A stretch of DNA of 64,000 nucleotides from Komarekiella atlantica HA4396-MV6 (GCA_019359395.1 JAHHHK010000007.1:203003-267002); one strand, 5' to 3'. Counted from the first letter of the stretch, positions 18,110-28,890 are shown. Notes: generated by a model from the letters alone, not told the origin. Numbers and translations are program-made.

Positions 18110-18842
18110 TTAAAAAACTCTATCCCCTTACGGGATAGAGTATAGGGCATTAGTAACTTTTCTCCATGCCTAATGCTCAATAGATTTTTTGCAAAGATTG
18201 GAATAAGACCAAAATAAACCACAGATGAACACAGATGAACACAGATGAACACAGATAAATATCGGTGTTCATCTGTCTTGAAAAGTTGAGCCACTGCGTT
18301 GGACGGGTTTCCCGGCTTGTAGCAAGTGGCGTTCCTAGGTTGGGAAACCCCGTTCGCATGATTGCGTCTCACGCCACTTGCTCCACTTGGGGAGACCCCA
18401 AGACCGCAGTGGCTCCCCTTCTCTACGAGACGCTACTTCGCGTTGGGAGAAGTTCTGAACGCTATGCGGGTCTGACTGCCCAACCGTTCTAAAAGAACGG
18501 TTGCCTTATGTCTTTTAGACACAAGGGAGAGGCGCAAGGCTTTGCGCCTCTCGGCAGTGAAACAGACTATCGCCGGACGCCGGCGCACCCTGCGGGATCT
18601 TGCTACAGACTTCTCTCCGCCTACAGAACTTTTCGCTGTGGTTCGATTTAATAAATCTCGACTTATGCAAGAGGTCTAATACCGATTCAATTAAATTAAT
18701 GATTGCAACAAATCTTTTGGTAGAGACGTTGCATTACAACGTCTCTACATGGTCTATCTGTCACATTCTTTTTTAAATTGGTATAACGACGTGCGGCTAT
18801 CCCTCTTTGCCCACGAGATAACGGAGTCTCCCACCGACTTAC
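18110..18842. other. 733-bp repeat-rich gap between the RND gene and hglB
   Basis: This gap lies between two convergent genes and is filled with repeats. A short palindrome CTATCCC-CTTACG-GGGATAG stands at about 18119 just after the RND stop and may be its terminator. ACAGATGAACAC repeats occur at about 18222-18258, with an inverted partner (TGTTCATCTGT) at about 18267-18277. GC-rich words GAGAGGCGCAAGGCTTTGCGCCTCTC form a hairpin at about 18528, and a 12-bp stem lies at 18720-18748. Frames here are short and composed of repeat translation, so no gene is called. Confidence 0.65.
18720..18748. terminator. Hairpin repeat downstream of hglB
   Basis: GTAGAGACGTTG (18720-18731) pairs with CAACGTCTCTAC (18737-18748), a 12-bp stem with a 5-base loop, about 95 bp beyond the hglB stop. 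It is also a common dispersed repeat, flanked by ATACCGATT and AATTGGTAT words, so its use as a terminator is inferred from position. Confidence 0.45.
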
Positions 18843-20342
18843 TTATGCGACATTTAAGAAGCCACTTTGAATCAAATAAGCGGTATAAGTCATCAACAAT
18901 TTAGAGTCAATTGGTGGACAAACAATAGAGCTACCAGCTAATGCGTGAAGAGTATCTTGGCAGCTAATGTGGGGTCTTCTGGCTTGCAAATACAAATCAG
19001 GAATGGTCAGTTGTTCATCAGACCAGCGCTCTAGTAAAAATGGTCGCAGGGTATATAAAGGATTGTCTACAGAAGACACATTATTAATTAACTCTGCTTG
19101 CCATTGTTCATAGGGAATCATCTCAACTGGATAACCAAAAGAACGTATCCACTCAACTAAATTCTTTAAGGAAATGGGTTGAGGATGTTGCAAATGGAAA
19201 GCCTTGCCTATAGATGATTTCTGCTTTGATAGATAAACAATAGCTTTGCTAACATAGTCCACAGGAGACATATCCAACATATAGTCTACATCGGGAAAAC
19301 TTCCCATTTGTAGACAGCCTTTGGTCATCAGATTGATAAAGTCATGTGTGTTACAAATACCTGTTTGGCTATCACCTGAAATTAATGGCGGTCTATAGAT
19401 AGTTACAGGAAGTCCTCGTTCACCAGCAATCTTAACTAACTTTTCAGCCACCCATTTAGTCTGAGAGTAACCCAGATAAATACCTTCCCAATGACTAAAT
19501 TCATCCTGTTCTTTAACTATTTTGCCAGCATAAGCAGGTGATTCAAAAACAGCAACACTAGAAACGTAATGTACAGGTTTGACTTTAACTAGACATGCCA
19601 ATCGCAAAACTTCTTGAGTTCCTAAAACGTTAGCTGTCTTCAATGCTGAATAGGGATAAACATAATTCAGCAAAGCAGCACTATGATAAATAGTATCAAT
19701 GTTGGCAGCTAAGATTTGAAACTGTTCAGAGCCAATACCTAAAAGTGGCTGAGATAAATCACCAACAACAGGAATAATTCTGGAATTAAACTGTTCTTGC
19801 CAAACTGCATATTGTTGCAGATTTTTTTGGAGTTTGCTCTTACCTTCTTCTGCATTAGCAGCACGCACTAAGCAATATATATCTGCCTTAGTTTCTTGTA
19901 GTAATCCCTGGATTAAAAAAGCTCCTAGAAAGCCTGTTCCTCCAGTTAGAAAGATTTTCTTGGGTTCACCTAGTATTTTAGGTACAGCACCAGGATGAAT
20001 AGTAGGGTCAAGAACAGCTTCGGCTTTCAAATTTAGAACAGGGGCAGCAGTGTTGACATTTCCTGTATCTTGAATCTCTGACTTTTCTTGCAACTCTTCA
20101 GCTAAACGCTGCGAAAGAGCTTCAATATTTGGGTAATGCCACAAGAGAAGTGGAGACGGTTGAAATCCCAGCAATTTCTCCAATTTACCCACTAGAATCA
20201 TTGCTTGGGCTGAATCCAAGCCATAGCTTTCTAAATGCTCTTTGACATCTATTTCATCAGTTTCTAACTCTAGCAAAGCAGCCAGATTAGACACTAAAAA
20301 TACTTGAATATCTGCTGCGGTACAAGTCTGTTTTATACTCAT
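18843..20342 (-). CDS. hglB: HglB/HetM: carrier domain plus thioester reductase
   Basis: This 499-residue protein has an N-terminal acyl-carrier domain (about 5-85, phosphopantetheine serine in GLDSAQAM near residue 43) and a C-terminal thioester-reductase/NAD-binding domain. The latter shows [12 protein letters not shown] (about 131), [12 protein letters not shown] (about 225), the catalytic Tyr/Lys in [14 protein letters not shown] (about 287-295) and [12 protein letters not shown]. In heterocyst glycolipid synthesis it releases the finished polyketide chain by NADPH reduction to the aldehyde or alcohol. Its start lies 3 bp after the hglA stop, so the two are certainly cotranscribed. Length fits Anabaena HetM. 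Confidence 0.92.
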   Translation of the reverse strand: MSIKQTCTAADIQVFLVSNLAALLELETDEIDVKEHLESYGLDSAQAMILVGKLEKLLGFQPSPLLLWHYPNIEALSQRLAEELQEKSEIQDTGNVNTAAPVLNLKAEAVLDPTIHPGAVPKILGEPKKIFLTGGTGFLGAFLIQGLLQETKADIYCLVRAANAEEGKSKLQKNLQQYAVWQEQFNSRIIPVVGDLSQPLLGIGSEQFQILAANIDTIYHSAALLNYVYPYSALKTANVLGTQEVLRLACLVKVKPVHYVSSVAVFESPAYAGKIVKEQDEFSHWEGIYLGYSQTKWVAEKLVKIAGERGLPVTIYRPPLISGDSQTGICNTHDFINLMTKGCLQMGSFPDVDYMLDMSPVDYVSKAIVYLSKQKSSIGKAFHLQHPQPISLKNLVEWIRSFGYPVEMIPYEQWQAELINNVSSVDNPLYTLRPFLLERWSDEQLTIPDLYLQARRPHISCQDTLHALAGSSIVCPPIDSKLLMTYTAYLIQSGFLNVA

Positions 20343-20345
20343 TTT

Positions 20346-22016
20346 TTAGCTCTCCAATAGTGTAGAACAAGGGTGATAATGACTGTAATAATTAGGTATT
20401 TGCAATCCTTGAATTTTTAAACTTTGGATGCGGTATAAAAAGACTGCACCAGTCATAATTTGGTCAGCAACATCAACTACGTAACGATTTTTGGGTTCAG
20501 ATAAATAAGAACCACGTACCCAGTCATTGAAACTACCCATTGCCGGGCCACACCAAATTTGATAATCGACTTCTCGACCTTTTTCACCAGAACTAGACCA
20601 CCGAGAAGATAATCCTAAATACCAGCGGAAAATTAGAGCCATTTTCAGCTTAGAATTATTGACCGCTTTACCTAGCTTTTCAGGATTTTTTTGAGACAAA
20701 TAAGTCGCAGTTCCTTCCCATACCTCAGCAAGACTTTTGCGAAAAACTTGCTTTTCTAATTTCTCTCTTTCTGGTATAGGAATGTCTTCAATCGAGTCAT
20801 AAGTTCGATATAATTCAAATAATTTCTGCGCTCGCATGGGGAACATCGTACCCCGTTTGAGAACTTGCAGTTTCACCCCCATTTCAAACATATCTGCGGC
20901 TGGAGCCATCATCACATCAGCCATTTCAGCTTGAGCGAGTAATTTCTTGGTATGTTCACAAGCTCCAGATTCAACGCATGACTGATTAATTGAGCCAGTC
21001 ATAATATAAGCAGCACCCATCATAAAAGCTGCTAAAGCTGATTGTGGTGTAGCAATTCCTCCTGCTACGCCAATTCTAACGGGTGTTTCGTAATCATATT
21101 GTGATTGAATTTCATCACGCAAAGAAATAATAGAAGGCAACAAACAAACCAAGGGACGATTGTCTGTATGACCACCAGAATCAGCCTCGACGGTAATATC
21201 ATCAGCCATCGGAACTTGGGCGGCAAGAGTTGCTTGTAGCTCAGTAATGAGTCTTTGCTCAACAAGTTCTTTGAGGATTCTAGCTGGTGCTGGTTGGAGA
21301 AATTTAGTCGCTACTTCTCGGCGAGAAATTTTAGCAATGACTTTATTTTTGATTTCAATTTGATTGGCGTCATTTAAACCAAGTCCAGCAGCACGGTAGT
21401 AAACAATGTTGGGAGTCAAGTCGAGAAATGCTGAAGCTTCTACCGTTCTTACTTGATATTTGAGGTATAAATCTACTGCACGTCGTTCAATTGCGGGTTC
21501 ATTGGGGCTGTGAATTAAATTAAAAGCATAAGGGCCTTGAGGTAAAGCTTGTTGAATGCGATTAATCGCTGCTTCTAAACGTTCAGGAGTTAAACCACCC
21601 GCACCAAAGGAACTCAAAATTTTCTCTTTACCGAGTGCAATCACCATTTCTTCAGAAGCGATACCACCAGCCATTGCACCAGTGACGTAGGCATATTTGA
21701 CGCCATGAAAGGAGAGAAAATTGGGATCTCCTAGCTGTTGAATACGAATTGGTGGCACAAATGTCAGCAGTTCTGCTTGTGATGTTGTGCCATTTTCGGC
21801 AGGAGATAAATATCCTTCGTTAGTGACACCAATTTTTCCGGCAACTTTAACGATGTAGCAAGGTTTATCTAATACCATCAATTTATCTTTGATGGCTGAT
21901 TGCTCAAAAGATATAGATTCTAAAGAACCTTTCCACACTTGGTTTTGGTTATGAGAACAGGCAGCAAATCCAAGACAATTATCGTGTTTACTGAGTACCG
22001 CATCTACGGTTGTCAC
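20346..22016 (-). CDS. hglA: HglA: PfaD-like enoyl reductase
   Basis: This 556-residue FMN-dependent, trans-acting enoyl reductase is of the PfaD (2-nitropropane dioxygenase-like) family. Recognisable stretches are AYVTGAMAGGIASEEMV (about 110), FGAGGLTPERLEAAI, ADSGGHTDNRPL (about 275-286), GVAGGIATPQSALAAFMMGAAYIMTGSINQS (about 310-340) and VKLQVLKRGTMFPMRAQKL (about 388). It saturates the double bond left by the dehydratase on the carrier-bound chain, as PfaD does for PUFA synthases. It lies between hglC (150-bp gap) and hglB (3-bp gap). The symbol follows the Anabaena hglEGDCAB series as I remember it. Confidence 0.85.
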   Translation of the reverse strand: MTTVDAVLSKHDNCLGFAACSHNQNQVWKGSLESISFEQSAIKDKLMVLDKPCYIVKVAGKIGVTNEGYLSPAENGTTSQAELLTFVPPIRIQQLGDPNFLSFHGVKYAYVTGAMAGGIASEEMVIALGKEKILSSFGAGGLTPERLEAAINRIQQALPQGPYAFNLIHSPNEPAIERRAVDLYLKYQVRTVEASAFLDLTPNIVYYRAAGLGLNDANQIEIKNKVIAKISRREVATKFLQPAPARILKELVEQRLITELQATLAAQVPMADDITVEADSGGHTDNRPLVCLLPSIISLRDEIQSQYDYETPVRIGVAGGIATPQSALAAFMMGAAYIMTGSINQSCVESGACEHTKKLLAQAEMADVMMAPAADMFEMGVKLQVLKRGTMFPMRAQKLFELYRTYDSIEDIPIPEREKLEKQVFRKSLAEVWEGTATYLSQKNPEKLGKAVNNSKLKMALIFRWYLGLSSRWSSSGEKGREVDYQIWCGPAMGSFNDWVRGSYLSEPKNRYVVDVADQIMTGAVFLYRIQSLKIQGLQIPNYYSHYHPCSTLLES

Positions 22017-22166
22017 GGCAGTTATTCCTCAAATTATAAGCAGGACTGGGTACTGGGGATTGGGCATTATTATTCTTTTTCTGCACCTCTGCTTTTTTCC
22101 CAATCCCTAACACCTAATAAAAGTTGAAAGATGTAGACTCCCTAAAAGAGTCTACCCACTTCATTT

Positions 22167-25100
22167 TTAGGAGTCTTCGTTAAGCAGATTTTCGGCACAA
22201 GCTAATTGCAATTGAATGATTTCACTCATTTGCTGACTAAAGTCTTGTCTTGCTTGTAAAAAAACAGTATGTGCTCTAGTTAACTTTGAATTATTAGAGT
22301 TGAGCTTCTGATACTGGGACTTATTTAAATCGAACATACTGATGGTTTTACCAAATTTTTGGGTTATGGCAGGTGGAGAAGAAATAGGTTGAGGAATTTG
22401 CTGCTCAATTGCGCTTAACTCAGAAGATTGTAATTGTTCTTTAAGTTCAAAACCGTTATCAATGATATTTTTCGTTTTGACTTCTTCTAGTTGAGTATTG
22501 GATGGTAAAATGTGATGGGAATTACTTTTGTCTTGAGCGATCGCCTCAGCACTGTTCAAAGAATTTATTTCCAATTTTGGGAAATTAGGTATATTTAGCT
22601 GCTGTTTTTCGGTGCGTTGGCGCAGCCTCTCCAAAGGAGAATCGCGTCTAATTTGTTCACCTATATCTTGAAAAAGTTTCCGGTTTTCTTCACTCAATAT
22701 TGCGTGAGTAATTGGGTTCCCACCTAGGGTTATTGTTCTCAAGGTTGTTTTATGGTTATTAGTTTCTGGGGTGAGGCTGTACAGTGGTGATAAATCTACA
22801 TTCACCTGATGGCTAAGTAGTTTTGCCAGCGCTTTGACCATTGAAGTATGGTCATCCATACCTCTACGATTTAGGGATATTGTGATGTGTTCTTGATTGC
22901 CGAGGGTTTTATCAATCCATCGTGAACAAACACTACCAGCACCCGCTTCGAGAAATATTCGGACACCATCATCATAGACACGGTTAACTAATCGGGGAAA
23001 ATCTAGTTCTTGGCATAATCCTGTGGCAATATTGTGAGCAATAACCTCACTATCCAGTGCGATCGCTTGATAATTAGCCGCAGAATAGAATACAATACCA
23101 GGAAGATTTTGCGATGGTAAAGTATTTACCTTCTTAATTTCCTCGTATTGCGATCGCATTGCCTCACAATGGATCACATGGTCGAAAGGAGCCGGGAAAG
23201 CATTACAACCAAGAGTTTGAATCACTCGCTGACAAGCTGCTGTCTCACCAGCAATTAAAACTTCCTCTGGTGTATTAATCTGAGTTAAATAAACATGCTT
23301 CTCATGTTTTAGACATTCCCTGATTTGTGATGGGGTAGCCATGAGAACATAAGTACTCCAAAAATCATTGTTTTGTGAACTTGGTGTTAATCCCCAATAT
23401 TCACGCACCGCATTTTTCGGGCCAGATAACTTATCTCCAAACAATGGAGACGAATTTAAAGTGTTACTTCCACCCTCAAAATCACTCCAAACACCTTGGG
23501 CAACCATCATGCTAGTTTCACCCAAGCTATAGCCAAAAACGCATTGTGGCTTGACTTGAAAATCATCTCTAAAAATTGCCGTCATGTATCTGGCGAAAGC
23601 TATTTCACTTTCAAACATTGCCAGAGAATCATCTAACAATTGCTTTTCAAGAGTCTCTAATTGCCTAGTTGACAACTTATTCAAACTTCTGGGATAAACC
23701 AGTTTCTCAACATCAGCAGCACGGTTGTAGAGATTATTACTTTTCAAGTCTTCAAAGACTTTAGGAAATAAGCGGAAGACAGTCCGACCAATACCGATAT
23801 AAGAATTGACCGCCGCTGGATAAACGTAAGCAACTGCCCCAGTTTTACCTAATGGTTTAGCTGTGAAATAACTACCTAAAGGTGTTTGCCAATCTGTTCC
23901 ATTTTCAAAAGCATTATTTACACCTTTGCGAGCCGATTCAATTTCTTTGAGTAATTCTTTTTTGTTGCGTCCTGTAATTGCTAGCGCATATTTTGCTTCA
24001 GGATGCTGCCCAAAAGTAGCAAATGTTTGACTAGCGATCGCCGCCAAAGAAGAACTATCCTCAATAGTATGTTGGAGACTGTTCAGCAATTCAGGTAAAT
24101 CTGATCTATTTTCCGCTGCTATGGGGAAAAGATGGAAAGGCATTTGCTCCAAATACCTGCTATCACGCTCCTCTTGAACGGGTTCTTCTGACAAGATTAA
24201 ATGGGCGTAAGTCCCATCTATCCCCATACCATTAATTGCTGCGACTCTGCGTGTACCACCTTTGTCCACAAACCAGGGTCTTGATTCCGTGGCGACATAG
24301 AAAGGACTGCCTTCCCAAATTTGGGGTGTTTTGACGCCAGACCAGTTGGGGGTTGCCGGAATGTATCTGTAATGCAGACACAAAGCAGTTTTGATGAGGC
24401 TAGCAATTCCCGATGCTACATAGGTATGACCAATATTAGCTTTGACACTACCTAACGCGCAGTGTAGACCATCTCCCACCGGCGGATAAGCTTGCAGTAA
24501 ACCTGTAATTTCGGCTGCATCTTCTTGGGGAATACCACTACCGCAAACTTCCACATAGTTGACCTCTGTGGGGTCAATACCCGCCATCTGGAAAGCTTGG
24601 TTGCAAACTTGGTTAACCGTTCCCGCATCTACAGAGGTTGAATTAGCTTGTCCAAAACTAATGGCATCAATTACTGCATAGATGCGTTCATTATTTTCTT
24701 GAGCAGTTTCGTGACGCTTCAGGACGACTGCACCTGCACCTTCGCCAACCATCCAGCCATCTGCTTTCTGGTCATAACTTAAAGTATTGACACCAGTGTT
24801 AATTTGTGCATACTGGTTTCGCAGCAAGACATTTTCCACGCCGCCGGCTAAATCAACTGCACCAACAACTACAGCATCAACTTCCCCAGTAGTTAGTAGC
24901 ATTTGTGCCACTTCCAACGCCTTGAGGACAGAAGTTTCCACCGCCGCAACTGTGAACGCTGGCCCGGTGAAATTCCACAGTGCAGAAATGCGACTCGCCA
25001 TGATGTTGGCGATGTAACTGAGATATTCACCAAGTTCTACTGGATTGTGAACACTGTCTTTGACAATGCTTTCCAGTTGAGCAAGTTTTTCTTCTGGCAA

Positions 25101-26933
25101 AGTAATTCCTGCATCGTTCAAGCCATCTTGAATTTGCCAAGACGAATTCCATCTCTGCTGTAACTGATGTACAGAAAATTCGGCTTCTGCGGCAATGATC
25201 ACTGCAACATTGCTACCTTCTTGAATTTTCGCATCTTTGAGGGCGCGATCGCTCACCTTCAGCAGTAACAATTGTTGCGGATTCAGCTTTTCAACTTCAT
25301 TCGGGGGGATTTTGTAAGCTAAAGTATCGATATCAAAATCTCTGATATATGCTCCTACTGGTGCTTTCCCCTCAGTCAATCCGTATTCTTTGAGTAAGTT
25401 TTCTTGCTGTTCAATTCCGTGCCATCTGTTTGGTGGTAGGGGAATAAAATGCTGTTTACCATCGTAAATACTGCGTTCAAAAGCATCTAATCCATTGCAG
25501 CCACCAAAAAAGGCATCCATACCGACAATGGCGATTTTCGCTGGTGGAAGCGGTGCAATTGAGTCAACTGGTGTTGTAGTTCCTTGCTCAACAATTAGGT
25601 GGGAATTTGTACCGCCAAAACCAAAAGCACTTACGGCTGCTCTTTTAATTGATGTATTCTTGTGTGGCCATGCTGTAGCTTTCCTGACAATTTTATCGGC
25701 GGAAATTACACCACTTTCAGATGTTAAAGGATCTGAAACATTAATAGTTGGCGGAATTACACCATGAGCCATACTCAAAACTACCTTAGTCAAGCCAACC
25801 ATCCCAGCGGCGGTTAACAAGTGACCAACATTCGCTTTCACAGAACCCAGTTGCGGGGTAGCATGATGTTGACCAAAAAATGTTTCTATGGATTTGACTT
25901 CGGTGGTATCTCCTAGTAATGTACCAGTAGCATGGCACTCTAGATAATCAATACTTTGAGGACTGATTTGTGCTTCAGTATAGGCTCTCTCAAAAGCCAA
26001 AGTTTGCCCTTTAGAATTAGGGCTAAGTAAATGCTTCCCTTTGCCATCATTCGATAGTCCATTACCGCAGATTGTGGCGAGAATATGATCGCCATCTCTA
26101 ACGGCATCAGAATATCTTTTTAGCATTACCATGCCAATACCATCTGCGGGAGTTAGCCCTCTAGATGACTTATCAAATGGGGAACTAATACCATTGTCTG
26201 GATATCCTTGAACACCGGAAAATAACATCCGCACAAACAGAGAATCTGCACAACTAATTGCTCCAGCCAACATCACATCAGCTTTGTGCGATCGCAAATA
26301 ATGAGACGCTAGCTTGATAGCATAAAATGATGAAGAACAAGCAGCATCCAAACATAAATGAATCTGCGATAATTCAAAAGCTCTAGCAACTACGGCGGCT
26401 GGTAAGCCAGATATCATGGCATTGTATAAAGACGCTTTACCTGTAGTTGGGAAAGAAGCCAAATCGAGGTCTTCATGCTGCAAAAGTTCTCTAACAGCAG
26501 GCGTAATAGTTTGCTGGTAAATTGGAGAGAATAATTGATTAGAAAATTTTGTTGGGAATGAAAGATTTCCCAAAATTACGCCACACTTTGAAAGAACATT
26601 TTGATTACCCCAATATCCACTTTGGACAATTGCTTGTTTAGCAGCATAGAGCGACCATTTAAAGGTATCATCCAAGCTTTCTGCAAGTTCTGCCGGTAGA
26701 TTGTATTCGGATGGTTCAAATTGAAAATTGCGGATGTATCCGCCTTTGAGAGAATATGTTTTATCTGGTGTACCTTTAACTGGGTGGTAAAACATTGTCG
26801 GGTCTACCCCCATTTCCGCAGAAGTTGCAGATGATGTCGAATCTTTTTGAGCAATAAGATTCTGCCAAAATTCTTCAGGATTTTGAGCATCGGGGAATAG
26901 ACAAGATAATCCGATGATAGCTATTTTTTCCAC
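22167..26933 (-). CDS. hglC: HglC: KS - chain-length-factor - AT polyketide synthase
   Basis: This is a 1588-residue multidomain enzyme. KS1 spans about 1-450, with active-site Cys in LDAACSSSFYA (about 198), ECHATGT and KANVGH histidines. A second KS-like domain spans about 465-905, where the Cys position reads AAVETSV (Glu, about 664) and the first His motif is EVCGSG, so it is a chain-length-factor-like partner. An acyltransferase follows at about 1040-1390, with nucleophile GYSLGE (about 1135). The last 190 residues are Gln/Ser/Asn-rich and probably flexible. PfaC of PUFA synthases has the same KS-CLF start but ends in dehydratases; here an AT takes that place. It elongates chains held on HglE. 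Confidence 0.9.
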   Translation of the reverse strand: MEKIAIIGLSCLFPDAQNPEEFWQNLIAQKDSTSSATSAEMGVDPTMFYHPVKGTPDKTYSLKGGYIRNFQFEPSEYNLPAELAESLDDTFKWSLYAAKQAIVQSGYWGNQNVLSKCGVILGNLSFPTKFSNQLFSPIYQQTITPAVRELLQHEDLDLASFPTTGKASLYNAMISGLPAAVVARAFELSQIHLCLDAACSSSFYAIKLASHYLRSHKADVMLAGAISCADSLFVRMLFSGVQGYPDNGISSPFDKSSRGLTPADGIGMVMLKRYSDAVRDGDHILATICGNGLSNDGKGKHLLSPNSKGQTLAFERAYTEAQISPQSIDYLECHATGTLLGDTTEVKSIETFFGQHHATPQLGSVKANVGHLLTAAGMVGLTKVVLSMAHGVIPPTINVSDPLTSESGVISADKIVRKATAWPHKNTSIKRAAVSAFGFGGTNSHLIVEQGTTTPVDSIAPLPPAKIAIVGMDAFFGGCNGLDAFERSIYDGKQHFIPLPPNRWHGIEQQENLLKEYGLTEGKAPVGAYIRDFDIDTLAYKIPPNEVEKLNPQQLLLLKVSDRALKDAKIQEGSNVAVIIAAEAEFSVHQLQQRWNSSWQIQDGLNDAGITLPEEKLAQLESIVKDSVHNPVELGEYLSYIANIMASRISALWNFTGPAFTVAAVETSVLKALEVAQMLLTTGEVDAVVVGAVDLAGGVENVLLRNQYAQINTGVNTLSYDQKADGWMVGEGAGAVVLKRHETAQENNERIYAVIDAISFGQANSTSVDAGTVNQVCNQAFQMAGIDPTEVNYVEVCGSGIPQEDAAEITGLLQAYPPVGDGLHCALGSVKANIGHTYVASGIASLIKTALCLHYRYIPATPNWSGVKTPQIWEGSPFYVATESRPWFVDKGGTRRVAAINGMGIDGTYAHLILSEEPVQEERDSRYLEQMPFHLFPIAAENRSDLPELLNSLQHTIEDSSSLAAIASQTFATFGQHPEAKYALAITGRNKKELLKEIESARKGVNNAFENGTDWQTPLGSYFTAKPLGKTGAVAYVYPAAVNSYIGIGRTVFRLFPKVFEDLKSNNLYNRAADVEKLVYPRSLNKLSTRQLETLEKQLLDDSLAMFESEIAFARYMTAIFRDDFQVKPQCVFGYSLGETSMMVAQGVWSDFEGGSNTLNSSPLFGDKLSGPKNAVREYWGLTPSSQNNDFWSTYVLMATPSQIRECLKHEKHVYLTQINTPEEVLIAGETAACQRVIQTLGCNAFPAPFDHVIHCEAMRSQYEEIKKVNTLPSQNLPGIVFYSAANYQAIALDSEVIAHNIATGLCQELDFPRLVNRVYDDGVRIFLEAGAGSVCSRWIDKTLGNQEHITISLNRRGMDDHTSMVKALAKLLSHQVNVDLSPLYSLTPETNNHKTTLRTITLGGNPITHAILSEENRKLFQDIGEQIRRDSPLERLRQRTEKQQLNIPNFPKLEINSLNSAEAIAQDKSNSHHILPSNTQLEEVKTKNIIDNGFELKEQLQSSELSAIEQQIPQPISSPPAITQKFGKTISMFDLNKSQYQKLNSNNSKLTRAHTVFLQARQDFSQQMSEIIQLQLACAENLLNEDS

Positions 26934-27090
26934 TGTTTATATCCTCATCAGCCGCTAGGCATTTAACTTACCTGTTTGGGTATTAGGCAAGAAGTAACTA
27001 AGAGACGGTAGGATTTACGCTGTTCCCCAAACTTAATAAATGCAAGTCAAGATGCGATGAAAGCTTGCTAACTGAGTGTTAAAGGAAAAT

Positions 27091-27150
27091 GACTGTTTGT
27101 AGTAAGCACTTTAGTGCTGAATTGAGCGCTGAAGCGCTCACTACTAACCT
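27091..27150. repeat. GTAGTAAG...CTTACTAC-type inverted repeat
   Basis: GTAGTAAGCACTTTAGTGCT is followed by AGCGCTGAAGCGCTCACTAC, a two-hairpin element in the hglC-hglD gap. Related copies occur at about 40253-40288 and 43796-43855. Confidence 0.75.
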
Positions 27151-27159
27151 GATAAATTA

Positions 27160-28890
27160 CTAGCTTTTGAGTAATTTCATAGACCAAATAATCGCATTAG
27201 CTCCGAGCATTTGTGAGTAGATTTGCCCTTGAGCATTGTGTATGATAAAGTTGGCGATCGCACTACTTGCTGTTTTGGCTTTTACTTCGCAAGAAACATA
27301 AAAAGTTTCATTGCATGGTACAGCTGCAAATTGTTCAAATTTCTCTACTCTTCCAGGTAAACAACCTTCTTGATGGAAATGCTGTGTCCAAATCCATAAA
27401 GCGTGCATACTCAAGTCAGTTGTATAAGGATTCACCCATTGAACTGGAAACTGTCCTTGTTCTTGTTCGCTAATTCCTTGCCAAAAACATTCTGTAGTTA
27501 TCTTTTCAGGACTAATGTTTAAAACTCTTTTAACTTCCTGAAAAGCTGGCCCGTGAAATAATGTAGCTCCCCCATTCTGATAAAAATCTTTTCCTGTAGC
27601 CGTAATAATATTATCCGGCTCAAGATTAATTGATTCGTAAGTGGGAACAATGGGAATTTCTCGCTGGAGATTGAGTTGAGCGCTAAAGTTATAATGAACT
27701 TTGCCTTCTGGGTTTTTACTCCATATTTGAGCTTTAATTTCAATGTTGTGATCATTAACTTTAGAAATCTCTTGTATTTCTAAAACATGTTCCTTTGCGA
27801 GTTTTTCATTGAAAGTAATTCCTTTCAAAACTTTGAAATCTTTGTAACTAAACAATCTATAACCTGGATAAAGTTGCTCACAGGCATTGATAATCCATGT
27901 CATTGCACAAGTGGCTGGTAAAACCGGATAACCAGCAATCATGTGATCCCGCAAAAAGGGATTTGCTTCCAATGTCATTTGGCGACGAATACGATAAGTT
28001 CGCAGTTCAGTATCTAACTCCATTGCAGGTGGAGTTAGGGGGCTACCAATGACAACTTGCGTATTATCGTGATGAGCGGGATGCAGTTCATTAACTAACA
28101 TTTGTGTCCCAACTTCTACAGGAATAACCTCAATTCCTCGTTCCGCAAAAGCCTTTTTGAGTTCCGGCGACACCATCCCACTATCCCAGGCTCCCCAATT
28201 GATTGCTACTACATGACAAGCCGGATAGTTTTGTTTGATTAAATGCGCTGATTTGTTGAGAATTTCATTAGCGATCGCATAATCAGTTTGACCAACATTA
28301 CCGTAAAATCCTGTTACGGAAGAAAACAAAACTAAATGCTGAAGCTGATTCGGATTAATACAAGCAAGTAAGTTTTCTAAACCTTGAACTTTAGCGGTAT
28401 AAACTTTCTCAAAATCCTGTTCTGTTTTCTTTTCAATCAACTTATCAGCTAAATTTCCCGCACCGTGGATAATTCCTGTAATCGTACCCAAACGTTGCAC
28501 AGCAGCAGCTAATTTTTCTTGTAAAGCCGCTATATCTGTGACATCAACACTAATATATTCTGCTTGCGCTCCAGTTTGTTGAATTGAAGAGAGGGTTTTT
28601 TTGATTTCGCGGCTGGAAGTAATCTTGTTATAAACTTTTTGCACACTCATGGGTGTAGGCTTCTCGCCTTGAGCAAGAAGATTCTCCATGATCCGTTTTT
28701 TCAATGCGGAATCTTCAAAACAACCTTGAGCAAAATCTGGTTCGGTTTCTAATAGTTCGGAGCGACCGAGGAGGATGAATTTGCAGGGTTGGTGTTGTGC
28801 TAATTTGATAGTACACTCAGCCGTAATCCCTTTTGCACCGCCGCTCACAACAAAGACTGATGATGGGTTAAGCTGGGCTGTTTGTGTCAT
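27160..28890 (-). CDS. hglD: HglD: ketoreductase catalytic half plus dehydratase
   Basis: This 576-residue protein has an N-terminal NADP-binding KR subdomain: VVSGGAKGITAECTIKLA (about 14-31), ILLGRSE, GIIHGAGNLADKL (about 140), the catalytic serine in LFSSVTGFYGN (about 190) and Tyr in QTDYAIANEIL (about 202). A hot-dog dehydratase follows: FLRDHMIAGYPVLPATCAM (His about 316) and a second half with TDLSMHALWIWTQHF. It reduces the beta-keto group and removes water. The KR's structural subdomain is absent here but present at the C-terminus of HglE, so the two proteins together form one KR. Confidence 0.88.
   Translation of the reverse strand: MTQTAQLNPSSVFVVSGGAKGITAECTIKLAQHQPCKFILLGRSELLETEPDFAQGCFEDSALKKRIMENLLAQGEKPTPMSVQKVYNKITSSREIKKTLSSIQQTGAQAEYISVDVTDIAALQEKLAAAVQRLGTITGIIHGAGNLADKLIEKKTEQDFEKVYTAKVQGLENLLACINPNQLQHLVLFSSVTGFYGNVGQTDYAIANEILNKSAHLIKQNYPACHVVAINWGAWDSGMVSPELKKAFAERGIEVIPVEVGTQMLVNELHPAHHDNTQVVIGSPLTPPAMELDTELRTYRIRRQMTLEANPFLRDHMIAGYPVLPATCAMTWIINACEQLYPGYRLFSYKDFKVLKGITFNEKLAKEHVLEIQEISKVNDHNIEIKAQIWSKNPEGKVHYNFSAQLNLQREIPIVPTYESINLEPDNIITATGKDFYQNGGATLFHGPAFQEVKRVLNISPEKITTECFWQGISEQEQGQFPVQWVNPYTTDLSMHALWIWTQHFHQEGCLPGRVEKFEQFAAVPCNETFYVSCEVKAKTASSAIANFIIHNAQGQIYSQMLGANAIIWSMKLLKS

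Noticed and set aside
18088..18492. Overlapping frames of 60-94 codons after the RND gene
   Set aside because: They consist of translated repeats (ICVHLCSSV) with no conserved features.
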